A program made the translations under genes and the position numbers. From JAHBNG01 sp039028975 (GTDB lineage: Bacteria; Chloroflexota; Anaerolineae; Caldilineales; Caldilineaceae), in NCBI GenBank assembly GCA_039028975.1, contig JBCCHB010000125.1, forward strand, positions 1 through 51,862: a stretch of 51,862 bases of DNA. Reading direction: 5' to 3'. Below, piece by piece: positions 23,301 to 30,148 of this stretch. The first letter of the stretch is position 1. Every line of letters starts with the position of its first letter. The notes beneath the pieces were generated by a model, which had not been told where the DNA came from, made no database searches, and worked only from the letters and a program-made list of their open reading frames with translations.

Positions 23301-24503
23301 TAAGGTAATGAGGGCTGTTCCATTGGGAACCAAATCCGTGATCACTGCTGAAAGGGAAAGGGAGGTAAAGTCAAGAAGTGCCACATCACCACCTGGTGCC
23401 AGGCCATCGGACGTCATGTTGACAGCCCTGGCACTCATACCAGTGGGGATCTGATCAAAGATTGTAACTCGACCGGAATTAATCGTGCCTTGGTTTTTGA
23501 CCGTTATCAGGTAAGAGACCAGATCCCCTGATTGAACGAGCGACGGCTGACCGGGTATCAACTCTTTGATCAGAGCTAGATCGTAGCGGCAGTAGTAGCC
23601 AAAATCCAGGGTATCATCATTGACTGAAAGCTGTGCAACCGTTCGTGATATGACTGTATCCCCAATGGTCAGACCTTGGTTGCTATTCTGGTCGCTGCCA
23701 ATGTCAAAGCCTTCTAACGGACCACCAGGGGCAAAGTTGCTGGCATCAATCTCCACCTCGTAGTTGCGGCCACTGATGGCCTCGAATTCATAGAAGCCGC
23801 TCACCGCGCTACCGCCTGTGCCGGTCGTGATGGTGGTCGCTGTTACAAGGGAAGCTGGCATACGGTTTAATGTACCATCTAATTCATAGAGATTGACCAG
23901 AACCCCATCGATACCTGGCTCATTTGCATCTTGGGTGCCATTGCCGTTGATGTCATGCCAGATCAGGTCGCCCAATTTAAGTTTAGCCTCCCCTGGAGCA
24001 ATCGGGACTTCTACACAATCGCTGATTCCATTGGCCGTTGCCACATTATAGGTATAGCCTGCTGATTCACACTCGACCCCGCCAGGCAGGTTGACCGTAT
24101 CGCTTCTGGCGGCAAAGACGACGGTTAAGTCTAGGCGCTCATTGGGATCGAGCTGATTGCTACCATCATAGAGTATGGCGTTGCTCCAGTTGATGATGCC
24201 GTCATCGATGGAGTCATCGGCTCGATTGGGGCCGGTGACATCCGCAACCGGGTCAAAGGATAGGTAGGCTGGGTCATATGTATCCGTTACGGGGAGGGTC
24301 GTAATGGCGGTCCCGCCGCTGTTTGTAATGCGGATGGTGAAGCTAATTAGCCCTCCGGCGGTGACGGTTGGGGGCGTCACCATCCGCTTTTCGATCTCAA
24401 TACTTTGGGCATGTACCGTCTGGGGAAGGAGCCACATCAGGGCAATTACAAGGAATGCGGCCAACATGGACGTAGTTCTTTTACTGTAAACCATGTTTTT
24501 CAT
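17376..24503 (-). CDS. Giant secreted DUF11/SdrD-B repeat protein
   Basis: About 2,375 aa from the ATG at 24,503, preferred over 24,533 because TAAGGAG lies nine bases upstream of it and a signal peptide with an AHA-Q cleavage-like site follows at once (about residues 12-33). There is no lectin head. Order: DUF11 (35), SdrD-B (175, GDLIWHDINGNG), DUF11 (306), then three near-identical 173-aa DUF11 units (485, 658, 831), DUF11 (1003), SdrD-B (1178), DUF11 (1342, 1510), SdrD-B (1651), DUF11 (1783), SdrD-B (1960), DUF11 (2118), and the FnIII-like C-terminal domain from about 2265 ending FLPLVRGN. The linkers are extremely Asp/Asn/Gly-rich. The protein probably forms a long Ca2+-stiffened stalk or sheath-like fibre outside the cell; function otherwise unknown. 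Confidence 0.87.
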   Translation of the reverse strand: MKNMVYSKRTTSMLAAFLVIALMWLLPQTVHAQSIEIEKRMVTPPTVTAGGLISFTIRITNSGGTAITTLPVTDTYDPAYLSFDPVADVTGPNRADDSIDDGIINWSNAILYDGSNQLDPNERLDLTVVFAARSDTVNLPGGVECESAGYTYNVATANGISDCVEVPIAPGEAKLKLGDLIWHDINGNGTQDANEPGIDGVLVNLYELDGTLNRMPASLVTATTITTGTGGSAVSGFYEFEAISGRNYEVEIDASNFAPGGPLEGFDIGSDQNSNQGLTIGDTVISRTVAQLSVNDDTLDFGYYCRYDLALIKELIPGQPSLVQSGDLVSYLITVKNQGTINSGRVTIFDQIPTGMSARAVNMTSDGLAPGGDVALLDFTSLSLSAVITDLVPNGTALITLTVEVVDANMAPFRNWAEITTDSGDDIDSDPGDNNGNDNGAGDGGTGGDPVVDHNDIDHNPPNDNRNVDEDDSDYAEVDVNVSYDLALIKELAPGQASLVQAGEEVDYVIKVLNQGNVPSGAITVRDLIPAGMSYRGASASAAVADLDIIGVNGSVFTTIMTDLAPSGMGYITLTLRVDDVTQAPFRNWAEISTDSGDDVDSDPADNNGNDSGPGDGGTGGDPVVNHNDINHNAPNDDRNVDEDDSDFEDVDVNITYDLALVKDLAPGQGSTVQLGEEVNYVIKVLNQGNVPSGAFTIRDQIPTGMSYMRASVTAPVSDLDIVGVNGSVFTTVMTDLVPSGTGYITLTLRVDDVTQAPFRNWAEISTDSGDDVDSDPGDNNGNDNGPGDGGIGGDPVVDHNDIDHNAPNNDRNVDEDDSDYADVDVNVAYDLALIKDLAPGQGRTVQLSEEVDYVIKVLNQGNVPSGRLIVRDQIPAGMSYVQASVTAPVADIDIVGINGSIFTTIMTDLVPSGMGYITLTLRVDDVTQAPFRNWAEISTDSGDDVDSDPGDNNGNDNGPGDGGTGADPVVDHNDIDHNPPNEDRTVDEDDSDYADVVIQGEFDLALRKSIANGQAASANPGDAVIFAITLFNQGTLDAFDIDVIDYIPAGSAYTSSNAATVTNSSASNPIVITDNGGGAFEIDSLAANDSITFEVTLTIDVGFQGNALRNWAEIADASDTDGGTTATDVDSTPNGTNFNDLGETDDLLDDDVISESGKNGGDEDDHDPAEIAVQQLVAVGNIVWLDDGAGGGIADNGILDGTESGIDNVTLLLFNQGDDPLMATAIATTTTAGGGFYQFDDLMPGQYFVHIPAAEFQTGGELVNHLSSTDNGTDETTDQTGDENGIDDADPATNGISSTNFDLQPNSEVTGEDQASYTGILDDDNVNFTADFGFTVSNPIFDLALIKVTDQTSAQIGDLVTFTIYVKNQGTVDATDVEICDWVPEGFVAPTTANNPDSNWDFVPPYPIYTIPNLDAGQTVSFTLAMEVDTDATANNLTNQAGVRQSDRDDTGAVDERIDEDGTFTGPSTVPPTTNVIDQLNPTDVDIDLVPGDDDDHDIASVTLVDPPGLEVSKTLSGTGPFSPGVSIDFIIHITNPGDVAITTLPLTDTYDVNYLTYDTATDPMSANPATEPFSDGSIFWANVIDFDDDNQLDPDEVLTLTVRFTARAETTNLPGSLACEGPGNTYNVVMAGGVESCVEVPIEPSEAKLKLGDVIWHDIDQDGAQDPNELGINGVLVNLYELDSTFNRVPGSLITTTTTTTGTGGSLASGFYEFDVISKRNYEVEVDASNFAPGGPLAGFFIASDQNANQDLTVGATVASRTVVQITNSDDTLDFGYYCRFDLALTKRLAAGQAPAIEPGSDMTFTITIFNQGVVTATNIEIADYVPTDFSLSNHDSNGWTPAGGTGTVTNSLNVTLTPSGTVGASTTVDIVLRADALAADGDYINTAEIVDYVSSVTDTDGNDLPDADSDPDNADGNTPGEQPPNLEDNQIDEDGKNVPGDDEDDHDPAIVTVASVFYSVGNQVFEDGNNNAVKDPTEPGIPGVTVILFDPGNTPNDASDDLEVTRTDTVTDGLYLFDGVAAGDYYVKVADENFEAGGSLVGYDSSDDALDEDNPEDDGDGNDNGLPMDGMIVSGIFTLGEPTDPEPTGENPDNDPNTPDDQENLTIDFGFVPPAPSIAVSKRLNGENPFSTGAIISFTIRVTNTGNIVITSLPLEDRYLGAFITYQAFGTFPQPDSVADSVLVWNDLLANDNDGLAVGEAVTIVVYFETAADTSRLTANPPCTAGGHAPNVAHSVGGMAGLVPVIEDADDEACDSVRILKPTAVQLASGSLAQTSKGVVVRWQVADESNVVGFYVWKSNGMTSTRSNEMIPIQVNGQSTETGDYEWLDAGATLKQGDAYTLEIVKNDGMTTRTMIDVVSGGYTFLPLVRGN
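21512..23068 (-). repeat. 519-bp tandem repeats inside the third giant gene
   Basis: The motif CTACGTTGCG recurs at 22,061, 22,580 and 23,099, exactly 519 bases apart, with the surrounding sequence largely identical. Each unit encodes one DUF11 module plus its Asp-rich linker (173 codons). The outermost units diverge at their edges. High DNA identity implies recent unequal exchange or gene conversion. Confidence 0.85.
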
Positions 24504-24567
24504 CAGGTTGTACTCCTTAAATTTATTGGTCATCTCTTATCGATAAGTCTTCAAGAAAAATTTCCAG

Positions 24568-24600
24568 AGACCAGATAGGTTTTGAAAACCTGTCTGGTCT
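24568..24600. repeat. Strong hairpin in the leader of the third giant gene
   Basis: AGACCAGATAGGTTTT and AAAACCTGTCTGGTCT form a 16-base stem with one mismatch around a single G. It lies 65-97 bases before the ATG at 24,503. On the minus strand it is followed by a short spacer and TTTTT, so it could attenuate transcription of the giant gene. It may equally be a dispersed palindromic repeat. Confidence 0.6.
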
Positions 24601-24777
24601 GAACGTTGGAAAAACAATATTTGAATATCCATACTTCAATACAGGCCACTTTTATGGAAAGACTAGCTGAGCGTCATGCAGGAAAAAGTTGGCTCATTCC
24701 AGAATCAGTAGAGTGCAATAATATGGCAGATTTTTCGGTGCCCTGAGTACTGACATTGCGCACTGCCCTGTAAATAA

Positions 24778-24860
24778 ACAAAGATGAAAAGATTAGGAAG
24801 ATTAAGAATCTGCACAATCTTCTAATCTTTGTTCGATTTTCATCCTTCCGTGGCGCGGCT
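24778..24860 (+). repeat. Dispersed intergenic repeat, family A copy 1
   Basis: Contains a near-perfect hairpin (AAGATTAGGAAGATT with AATCTTCTAATCTT) followed by TTTGTTCGATTTTCATCC and TGGCGCGGCT. The same tail occurs at 50,824-50,856 and, on the other strand, at 34,820-34,838. Confidence 0.6.
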
Positions 24861-25055
24861 AGACGCGTGAATGTCTGCCCTGAAAATGGGAGACAAGTTC
24901 AGATGGATTAGCAGGATCATTTTCACTCTCCTTGGTGCCGCTTGATCCATGAAAAACTACTGAAAATAAGTTCTAGGCGACCATAAAGTGTGGATCCCCA
25001 AAAAGAGTACCTTGCCAGGACTATCGCTTCAGTTTGGGTTCGTTTGCATAGGTAA

Positions 25056-25130
25056 CCAGAAAAGTCTGTCCTCTCTTCTCGGAATTTTCCAGAGAAGATG
25101 GGTTAACAGCCGGGACAAGACTTTACTGGC
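25056..25130 (+). repeat. MITE-like element, family B copy 1
   Basis: Begins CCAGAAAAGTCTGTCC and ends GGGACAAGACTTTACTGG, imperfect terminal inverted repeats, with an internal CTTCTCGGAATTTTCCAGAG segment. Relatives lie at 31,910-31,987 and 41,464-41,642. It is too short to encode a transposase. Confidence 0.6.
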
Positions 25131-25451
25131 GAAGTATTTGGGGCAGGAGGATAAGTCAGTAGAGCAGAACGTGTACAACATAGAGGTTCTTCTCTGTCTA
25201 CTGCTGTATGGGTAGTGGCTGACTAGGTTAGAGAGGATCCTACCTTCATTAAGAAATCAATATCAAATAAGACCCGAAACTTCGATCCTGTTATCTCGGG
25301 TACATGAGAGAGCTTTCGTTTGGTTCTATCAAATTCTCGTTCGTAAGTGCGCATTACTGACTTGGGCAATAGACTGGAATAAAACACAATCATAATATTG
25401 CATTGTGCGGCTGAAGAAATGCCTCTGTAACGATTGACTAAGTTCCTTCAT

Positions 25452-25532
25452 GCAGGATAACAGGTTATAGGTCACTTACGCATCTGTCATTTTATGTAAT
25501 AGCCACAAATTATAGGGTATTTTTTTGTTGCC
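25452..25532 (+). repeat. Dispersed intergenic repeat, family C copy 2
   Basis: Partner of 10,612-10,692; shares TTTATGTAAT and ATAGGGTAT followed by a T-run. It lies 42 bases beyond the 3' end of the PKD-protein gene. Confidence 0.5.
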
Positions 25533-25573
25533 TTGGGAGGGTAAAGGAATCGCATCCTTGGCCAGACTGAAGA

Positions 25574-27154
25574 TTAACCTGGCGTAGGTGTGGGAGGTAG
25601 TAATAATGTGATGCCTGGCCCCATGGATGTCGGTGGAATCAAGGATGTCCCCCCATCATCCGTGGGTGTAGGCGGGATCAACGATGTGCCATCTGCATCT
25701 GTGGGGGTCGGGGATGGGGTTGGTGTGGGTGGAATCAATGAGGTGCCATCCGCACCAGTTGGCGTTGGGGACGGGGTTGGTGTAGGTGGAATCAATGAGG
25801 TGCCATCTGCGTCCGTTGGCGTTGATGTGGGAACAAGCGTACCTTCTCCACTGGGCACGGACGTGAAGGTTGGCGTTGCCGTAGCATCTGGAGCCATTGT
25901 CATTTCTGGTGACGTTGTTGCCGCGGGTGTAGTAGAGGGTATGCTTGTTACAGTACTAGTGGGCGTAATCGTGCCTCCTGTCTGTGTAGGCTCTGTTTCT
26001 GGTGTGTTAGCGGAGGTTGCTTCTTGGGTAGGTATGCTGGTGGGGTTGGGCGTCAGCGTTGGTGTTGGCGTCAATTGGGATGTTCCATCTGGCTCGGAAC
26101 CACTATTGAGCAGTACAGGCACAAAAAGACTTGTATCCAAAACATTGAAAATGGTATAGGCTGCTTGGGGCGATTCCACATCAGGTAGCAGAACCGAAAC
26201 AACATACTCGCCTCCGACGGGGTAGGCATAGTTGATAACGGGTTCAGAGGACGATATGTGAGAGCCATCCCCTAAGTGCCAATCGTATTGTTCGGCTGGA
26301 GAAAGCCCTGTGACATAGAACTCAACTTGGTTTCCTACAGCAACGGAACCGGGTAGCGCCTTTCCTCCTCTCCTAACCGACAGCTGTGAGCCTTCCGCGG
26401 GCGCAGGCATTTGAACCAAAGCCAGCGTATGGGCTGTGACAGTCGAGCGCATTTGTTCTGGATCACCACAGTGGTCTTTACTATAAGCAGGCCCTATCGC
26501 TTTTACTCTAGCCACATAGGCACCTTGTCTGTGATAAGTGTGGGGCAGATAGTTGTTCTCTGTCTTGCGATGGGTTTGGTCGCCTAAAAACCACTCGAAC
26601 GATTCAATGTTGCCCGATTCTGCTTGAACAATAAAAGAGAGCTGATTGGTCGATGAATCTGGACTTGAGGTGGATGTAAGGCTCAACTTCTCGATGGGTG
26701 CTGGACGGACCACGACGCATTGGGTAACAATGGTCTGCTTTCCCGTAGCATCTTCAGTCATGCCAACGGAGATGGTATATTCACCGGGTGAGCTATACGT
26801 GTACTCAGCAGTTCCATCATGGGTTGCCAGGAGTCGGTTTTGGCCACTTGGATCACCAAAATTCCAATGAAAAGTCATTGGTGTCAGATCAGAATCAAAG
26901 CGGGTGCTAAATTGGGCAAGTGTATTTTCATACAGGGGAGGATGCTCAATGCCAAGTTCAATCGGATCACTAGTCGTTCGCATACCAATTGGAGGTGCTA
27001 TGACATCAGCCAGGGGTGCAGAGTAGGTATTTGTTTCCTGACTTGCACTACGCCATGCTGCAAAGGCAAAATTAATGGTGGGGCGGGGAAGAAAATAGAG
27101 GACCGCACACAGTGCAATAAAAGATCCATAAATCAATGTTTGGGGAAGACGCAT
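25574..27154 (-). CDS. Secreted or membrane-anchored PKD-domain protein with Pro/Thr-rich tail
   Basis: 526 aa; the ATG is preceded by TAAGGAAT about five bases upstream. Residues about 7-33 form an uncleaved-anchor or signal-like hydrophobic segment. Three PKD-like beta-sandwich repeats follow: FHWNFGDPSG with YTYSSPGEYTISV (about 75-150), FEWFLGDQTH with HTYHRQGAYVARV (about 160-235), and YDWHLGDGSH with YAYPVGGEYVVSV (about 260-335). Then comes LFVPVLLNSG, which resembles the FLP tails of the giant proteins, and about 170 residues rich in Thr, Pro and Ser, with a 19-aa repeat around DGTSLIPPTPTPSPTPT that is also a 57-bp DNA repeat (about 25,675-25,850). Probable surface-exposed protein whose low-complexity region acts as a wall-spanning stalk. 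Divergently transcribed from the next gene. Ligand unknown. Confidence 0.8.
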   Translation of the reverse strand: MRLPQTLIYGSFIALCAVLYFLPRPTINFAFAAWRSASQETNTYSAPLADVIAPPIGMRTTSDPIELGIEHPPLYENTLAQFSTRFDSDLTPMTFHWNFGDPSGQNRLLATHDGTAEYTYSSPGEYTISVGMTEDATGKQTIVTQCVVVRPAPIEKLSLTSTSSPDSSTNQLSFIVQAESGNIESFEWFLGDQTHRKTENNYLPHTYHRQGAYVARVKAIGPAYSKDHCGDPEQMRSTVTAHTLALVQMPAPAEGSQLSVRRGGKALPGSVAVGNQVEFYVTGLSPAEQYDWHLGDGSHISSSEPVINYAYPVGGEYVVSVLLPDVESPQAAYTIFNVLDTSLFVPVLLNSGSEPDGTSQLTPTPTLTPNPTSIPTQEATSANTPETEPTQTGGTITPTSTVTSIPSTTPAATTSPEMTMAPDATATPTFTSVPSGEGTLVPTSTPTDADGTSLIPPTPTPSPTPTGADGTSLIPPTPTPSPTPTDADGTSLIPPTPTDDGGTSLIPPTSMGPGITLLLPPTPTPG

Positions 27155-27354
27155 GGTTATTCCTTATACTACGATATTTCAGTGTGATATCATTATTTTA
27201 TCCCATATTCTCAAATCTTGCCATTTATCTGACAGGCGAGAAATATCTAGCTTTGGTGACGAGAGTGCGTTGCACTAGTCACGCTTGGTTTGGCACATGT
27301 ATAGATGGCCCGAAAAGCTCCGTAAGGCATTTTGTACAGAATGATTGTCAGACT

Positions 27355-27384
27355 TTGGATGCGATATAAGTCCGATGCTATAAT
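27355..27384 (+). promoter_or_regulatory. Promoter TTGGAT-18-TATAAT with extended -10, apparently leaderless
   Basis: TTGGAT (27,355-27,360), an 18-base spacer and TATAAT (27,379-27,384) preceded by TGC. The GTG start of the next gene lies six bases past the -10, where transcription would begin, and no Shine-Dalgarno precedes it. Confidence 0.55.
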
Positions 27385-27390
27385 CATCTA

Positions 27391-28359
27391 GTGGAAGCAT
27401 TTGAAGAGCACCGAATAACGAATCAAATTAGTGCGGAGAAGCGAGCCGAAGTCCAACTATCTACGCCTCGACACACAGCAAAAAAAATTGTTAAAAGGCC
27501 ACCAAACACTTCAGAAAGTGTGTCCCCAGTTCTACCAGGTATGTTTCTTTGGACGCTTGCAATTATAACTGCCACATTAGTGCTGCTTGCGTTTAGAGTA
27601 TCCAATACCTCAGCCATGCGGATCAACTTCGCCCAATCGTTGACGTCTGCTTCTCAACGAATCGGTACTGTTTTTCCTATCCTAGCCATTTGGAATGGAT
27701 CTGCCCAGACAGAACAGGATGTGTCCCCAACACCATCGCCCATTCCGATGACGCCTTCATCCCAAGTCGTTGTGGGTGGCACCTCTCTTCAGCTTCTATT
27801 AGAAAAATACTTTACAAGCCCCAATTTGCCCCTAGCCCAGGATGCACCGACCGATAAACGATGGGTCATGGGTTTTTTACCAAATGAAAACGTCTATCGA
27901 ATACGGGTGGCCCCTGGGTACGCAGCCTGGAGTACGCTTGGCGTTGAATTGACACCACCATTTCGGGTAGAGACAAGTGTAAAGGTCCTGGTTGATCTAG
28001 ATAAATCTCCTCAGGGCTATGCAGGCCTGCTAGGACGCTATCAGGATGAGCTGAACTTTTATCTTTTTACAATTGATAGCGGCGGAGAATCTCAGCTACA
28101 GCTTCATCAGAACGGACAGTGGATAACCGTTACAGAGTGGCTACCGACATATGCTGTGAACCAGGGAGGCGAGGAGAATATATTGGCTATCGAAGACGAG
28201 GGTGAATTTTTGCGCTTCTACGTGAATGGTGCACCGATTCACGAAATTACGCCACTTTTGCCTCCGGGGGCAGTTGGCTTGATTGGGGGCACTCGAGACA
28301 CCACCAAAGCCGCCGAGAGCAATTTTCAATGGATCCGCGTTTATGGAAACAGTCCTTGA
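27391..28359 (+). CDS. Single-pass membrane protein with an extracellular LamG/DUF1080-like domain
   Basis: 322 aa starting at GTG. About 47 mostly polar residues, Lys/Arg-containing near 37-42, precede a transmembrane helix (FLWTLAIITATLVLLAF, about 51-68), giving an N-in, C-out topology. A Pro/Ser/Thr linker follows (about 112-125). The C-terminal about 190 residues look like the concanavalin-type sandwich seen in DUF1080 and at the C-termini of Chloroflexota secreted proteases: a YAGLLGRYQDELNFYLF strand pair, LQLHQNGQW, FLRFYVNG, and a final GAVGLIGGT turn. Such domains often bind carbohydrate; no catalytic residues are recognised. It overlaps the following HEAT-repeat gene by 17 bases, so the two are probably co-expressed. 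The start at the promoter-predicted +1 suggests leaderless translation. Confidence 0.7.
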   Translation: MEAFEEHRITNQISAEKRAEVQLSTPRHTAKKIVKRPPNTSESVSPVLPGMFLWTLAIITATLVLLAFRVSNTSAMRINFAQSLTSASQRIGTVFPILAIWNGSAQTEQDVSPTPSPIPMTPSSQVVVGGTSLQLLLEKYFTSPNLPLAQDAPTDKRWVMGFLPNENVYRIRVAPGYAAWSTLGVELTPPFRVETSVKVLVDLDKSPQGYAGLLGRYQDELNFYLFTIDSGGESQLQLHQNGQWITVTEWLPTYAVNQGGEENILAIEDEGEFLRFYVNGAPIHEITPLLPPGAVGLIGGTRDTTKAAESNFQWIRVYGNSP

Positions 28360-28996
28360 GCAACTCATCTCTGCGATAAAAAGGGGGGAGGACGACAAAG
28401 CCGATTGGCTTTGCCAAATGCTTACTTCTCAGGCAGAACCGAGACTAATCGCGTTGGCAAGCGATCGGACAATTAGTCACCAAGCCCATATCGACCCAAA
28501 TGAAGCGCGTTGGTGGTCGATTCGAGCATTAGCTCTTTGCGGCGGGGCAGAGGCGATTCCTCTGTTGCGTTCCGCCTTGCAAGACGTGAATGATGAAATT
28601 CGAGCCGCGGCGGCATTAGCTATAGGGCAAATCTATAGCCGCTTAGATAATTCTACTTCTGAAATGAGCGCGATAGTTGCCCCGGATATGGTAGGAAGCT
28701 GGGCACACGAGATTGCTCCTCTGCTAAGCGACGAAGAGGGATTTGTTCGACAGGCTGCTGCGGATGCACTTGTTCTATTGGGCAATCATTCTATAGAGGT
28801 TCTCGGGAGTGTATTAGGCCAAACCCACCCTGGTCCCCGGGTCCGTGCTGCGTATGCGCTACGCAAGATTAATACAATGGAAACGGTTCCGCTTTTGTTT
28901 CAATATCTAAACGATGCCAATTACCTTGTTCATACGTATGCCCACGAAGCATTGGATGAATTGGGTATGTTCGATAATGTTCTTGTTACGCTTTAA
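28343..28996 (+). CDS. HEAT-repeat protein
   Basis: 217 aa from the ATG at 28,343, inside the end of the preceding gene; the frame extends further upstream but only through that gene's coding sequence. The protein is a run of helical HEAT/PBS-lyase-type repeats with the A-x-x-A-L-G/x-I-G pattern: WWSIRALALCGGAEAIPLL, IRAAAALAIGQIY, VRQAAADALVLLG, VRAAYALRKINTMETVPLL, VHTYAHEALDELG. Such repeats are protein-interaction scaffolds; no catalytic signature is seen. No signal peptide, so cytoplasmic. Coupling to the membrane lectin-like gene suggests, without proof, that it works with its cytosolic N-terminus. Confidence 0.72.
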   Translation: METVLEQLISAIKRGEDDKADWLCQMLTSQAEPRLIALASDRTISHQAHIDPNEARWWSIRALALCGGAEAIPLLRSALQDVNDEIRAAAALAIGQIYSRLDNSTSEMSAIVAPDMVGSWAHEIAPLLSDEEGFVRQAAADALVLLGNHSIEVLGSVLGQTHPGPRVRAAYALRKINTMETVPLLFQYLNDANYLVHTYAHEALDELGMFDNVLVTL

Positions 28997-29068
28997 AATT
29001 CAGTTGTTCGCAATCGAAAATCGTTCCCTATCTAAAAAGCTTGCAGCTAATCAGCTGTTCGCTTTCAA

Positions 29069-29115
29069 CCAGAATTTGGACATATTTTCTGGCTGACTTT
29101 TATACTTTCCTATAC
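29069..29115 (+). promoter_or_regulatory. Putative promoter of the lipoprotein gene (shared motif)
   Basis: CCAGAATTTGGACA and TTTTATACTTTCCTATA match the region upstream of the first giant gene (10,295-10,357, minus strand). TTGGAC (29,076-29,081) and TATACT (29,101-29,106) are 19 bases apart. The lipoprotein start is 26 bases past the -10. Confidence 0.45.
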
Positions 29116-29131
29116 CTTAAAAAAACCAAGC

Positions 29132-30148
29132 ATGTACAAAAAGCTCACGATTCCCACTCATTTCTTGTTCATAGCCCTCATATGGCTTTTAAGCGGCTGC
29201 ACTTCGGTCAGTATGACCTTCCCGAATATACAGAATAGCCAACCAAACTTCAGCAGCCAAATCATTGGTGACCTAGCGTCAAACTCTGTACCAGAGAATG
29301 ATTCAATCACCCCTTCTACCATTCGGGCCACGGTCATTACCCAAGGAAGCCGGGCCAATTTACGCGAAGGTCCTGGCCTTGAATTCCCCATCATCGGCAA
29401 AGGAAGCCCTCAGAGTCAGTTTGATATTGTAGGGCGTAGTGAGGATGGTGAATGGTGGCAAATCTGCTGCACCAGTGATGAGTCTGAGGAGTATGAGGCA
29501 GGACTCACCGCATGGGTGGCTAGCACAGTCATAAGCATTGCTGGCAGCACTGGAGATGTTCCCACATCAGAAAGTATCTATAGTGAAGATCTCTTCTCTA
29601 GGTGGGATGTAGAGTGGGAATGTGGTTCCTCGCGCTGCGAAATCAGTGAATGTACGGCTACAGTGGAAGCATCTGTAGGCGAGCTATCGGGAGGCCAGTG
29701 GTTGCGCATGGATCACCGAGTTTTATGGGATGAGACCTGCTTTTCTACCGATGAGTGGGTCTTTGAAGTCAACCGATTTACGGGTCTGGAACGCAACTAT
29801 GCAGAAAACGATAGCTTTCTCTATCAATATTGGCAAGGCCCACAGCTTGAGGAAGCTTACAAAATCTATGAACTGAAGAGCGGTGGACAAGTGGCCGCGG
29901 ACTGCTCTGGTCCCTATGAGGTGGAGGTGGAAGAGGGTGAAGGATGGACCACTGTTTATCAAGGCTATACCTGCCATGAAAGAGATACAGGTATGTTGCT
30001 TTCACTTAGCTACGAAAAGCGGTGGCTCTTTACGGGTGAATTTGAGGGGCAATCCTACGAGCGAGAATACTTTAATGATTATGAGAGAATGGAGCAAAAT
30101 CTTGTAGAGACCACAGCCCAAGTTGTCTACTTGGACGAAACTCAATGA
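29132..30148 (+). CDS. SH3b-domain lipoprotein
   Basis: 338 aa. A signal peptide with lipobox LLSGC puts the lipid-modified Cys at residue 23. Residues about 63-138 form a bacterial SH3 (SH3_3-like) domain: ATVITQGSRANLREGPG, then a GEWWQICC strand and LTAWVASTVISI at the end; these usually bind cell-wall peptides or surface polymers. The remaining about 200 residues have paired Cys residues (ECGSSRCEISEC) and a Tyr/Glu/Trp-rich C-terminal region with no family I recognise. The stop codon overlaps the start of the next gene as ATGA, so the lipoprotein and the PUCC-family transporter are probably translationally coupled. The promoter resembles that of the first giant surface protein. Confidence 0.78.
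   Translation: MYKKLTIPTHFLFIALIWLLSGCTSVSMTFPNIQNSQPNFSSQIIGDLASNSVPENDSITPSTIRATVITQGSRANLREGPGLEFPIIGKGSPQSQFDIVGRSEDGEWWQICCTSDESEEYEAGLTAWVASTVISIAGSTGDVPTSESIYSEDLFSRWDVEWECGSSRCEISECTATVEASVGELSGGQWLRMDHRVLWDETCFSTDEWVFEVNRFTGLERNYAENDSFLYQYWQGPQLEEAYKIYELKSGGQVAADCSGPYEVEVEEGEGWTTVYQGYTCHERDTGMLLSLSYEKRWLFTGEFEGQSYEREYFNDYERMEQNLVETTAQVVYLDETQ

Larger units (their letters stand above)
24504..25573. other. 1-kb non-coding region with several repeats
   Basis: No credible gene. It contains the leader of the third giant gene with a strong hairpin (24,568-24,600), a dispersed family A repeat (24,778-24,860), a MITE-like element (25,056-25,130) and a family C repeat (25,452-25,532). A 75-codon open frame at 24,988-25,215 overlaps the MITE-like repeat and has no ribosome-binding site, so it is not called. 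Confidence 0.6.

Noticed and set aside
1920..24500. Many plus-strand open frames of 60-190 codons opposite the giant genes
   Set aside because: They are antisense shadows produced by the Asp/Thr/Gly-rich, stop-poor coding of the giants; none has a ribosome-binding site or family motif.
24988..25215. 75-codon open frame in the non-coding region after the third giant gene
   Set aside because: It overlaps the MITE-like repeat, has no Shine-Dalgarno and no recognisable protein pattern.
25590..26159. 189-codon plus-strand frame rich in Gly and Val opposite the PKD protein
   Set aside because: It is the complement of Pro/Thr-rich repeats; the minus-strand protein has signal peptide, PKD domains and a Shine-Dalgarno.
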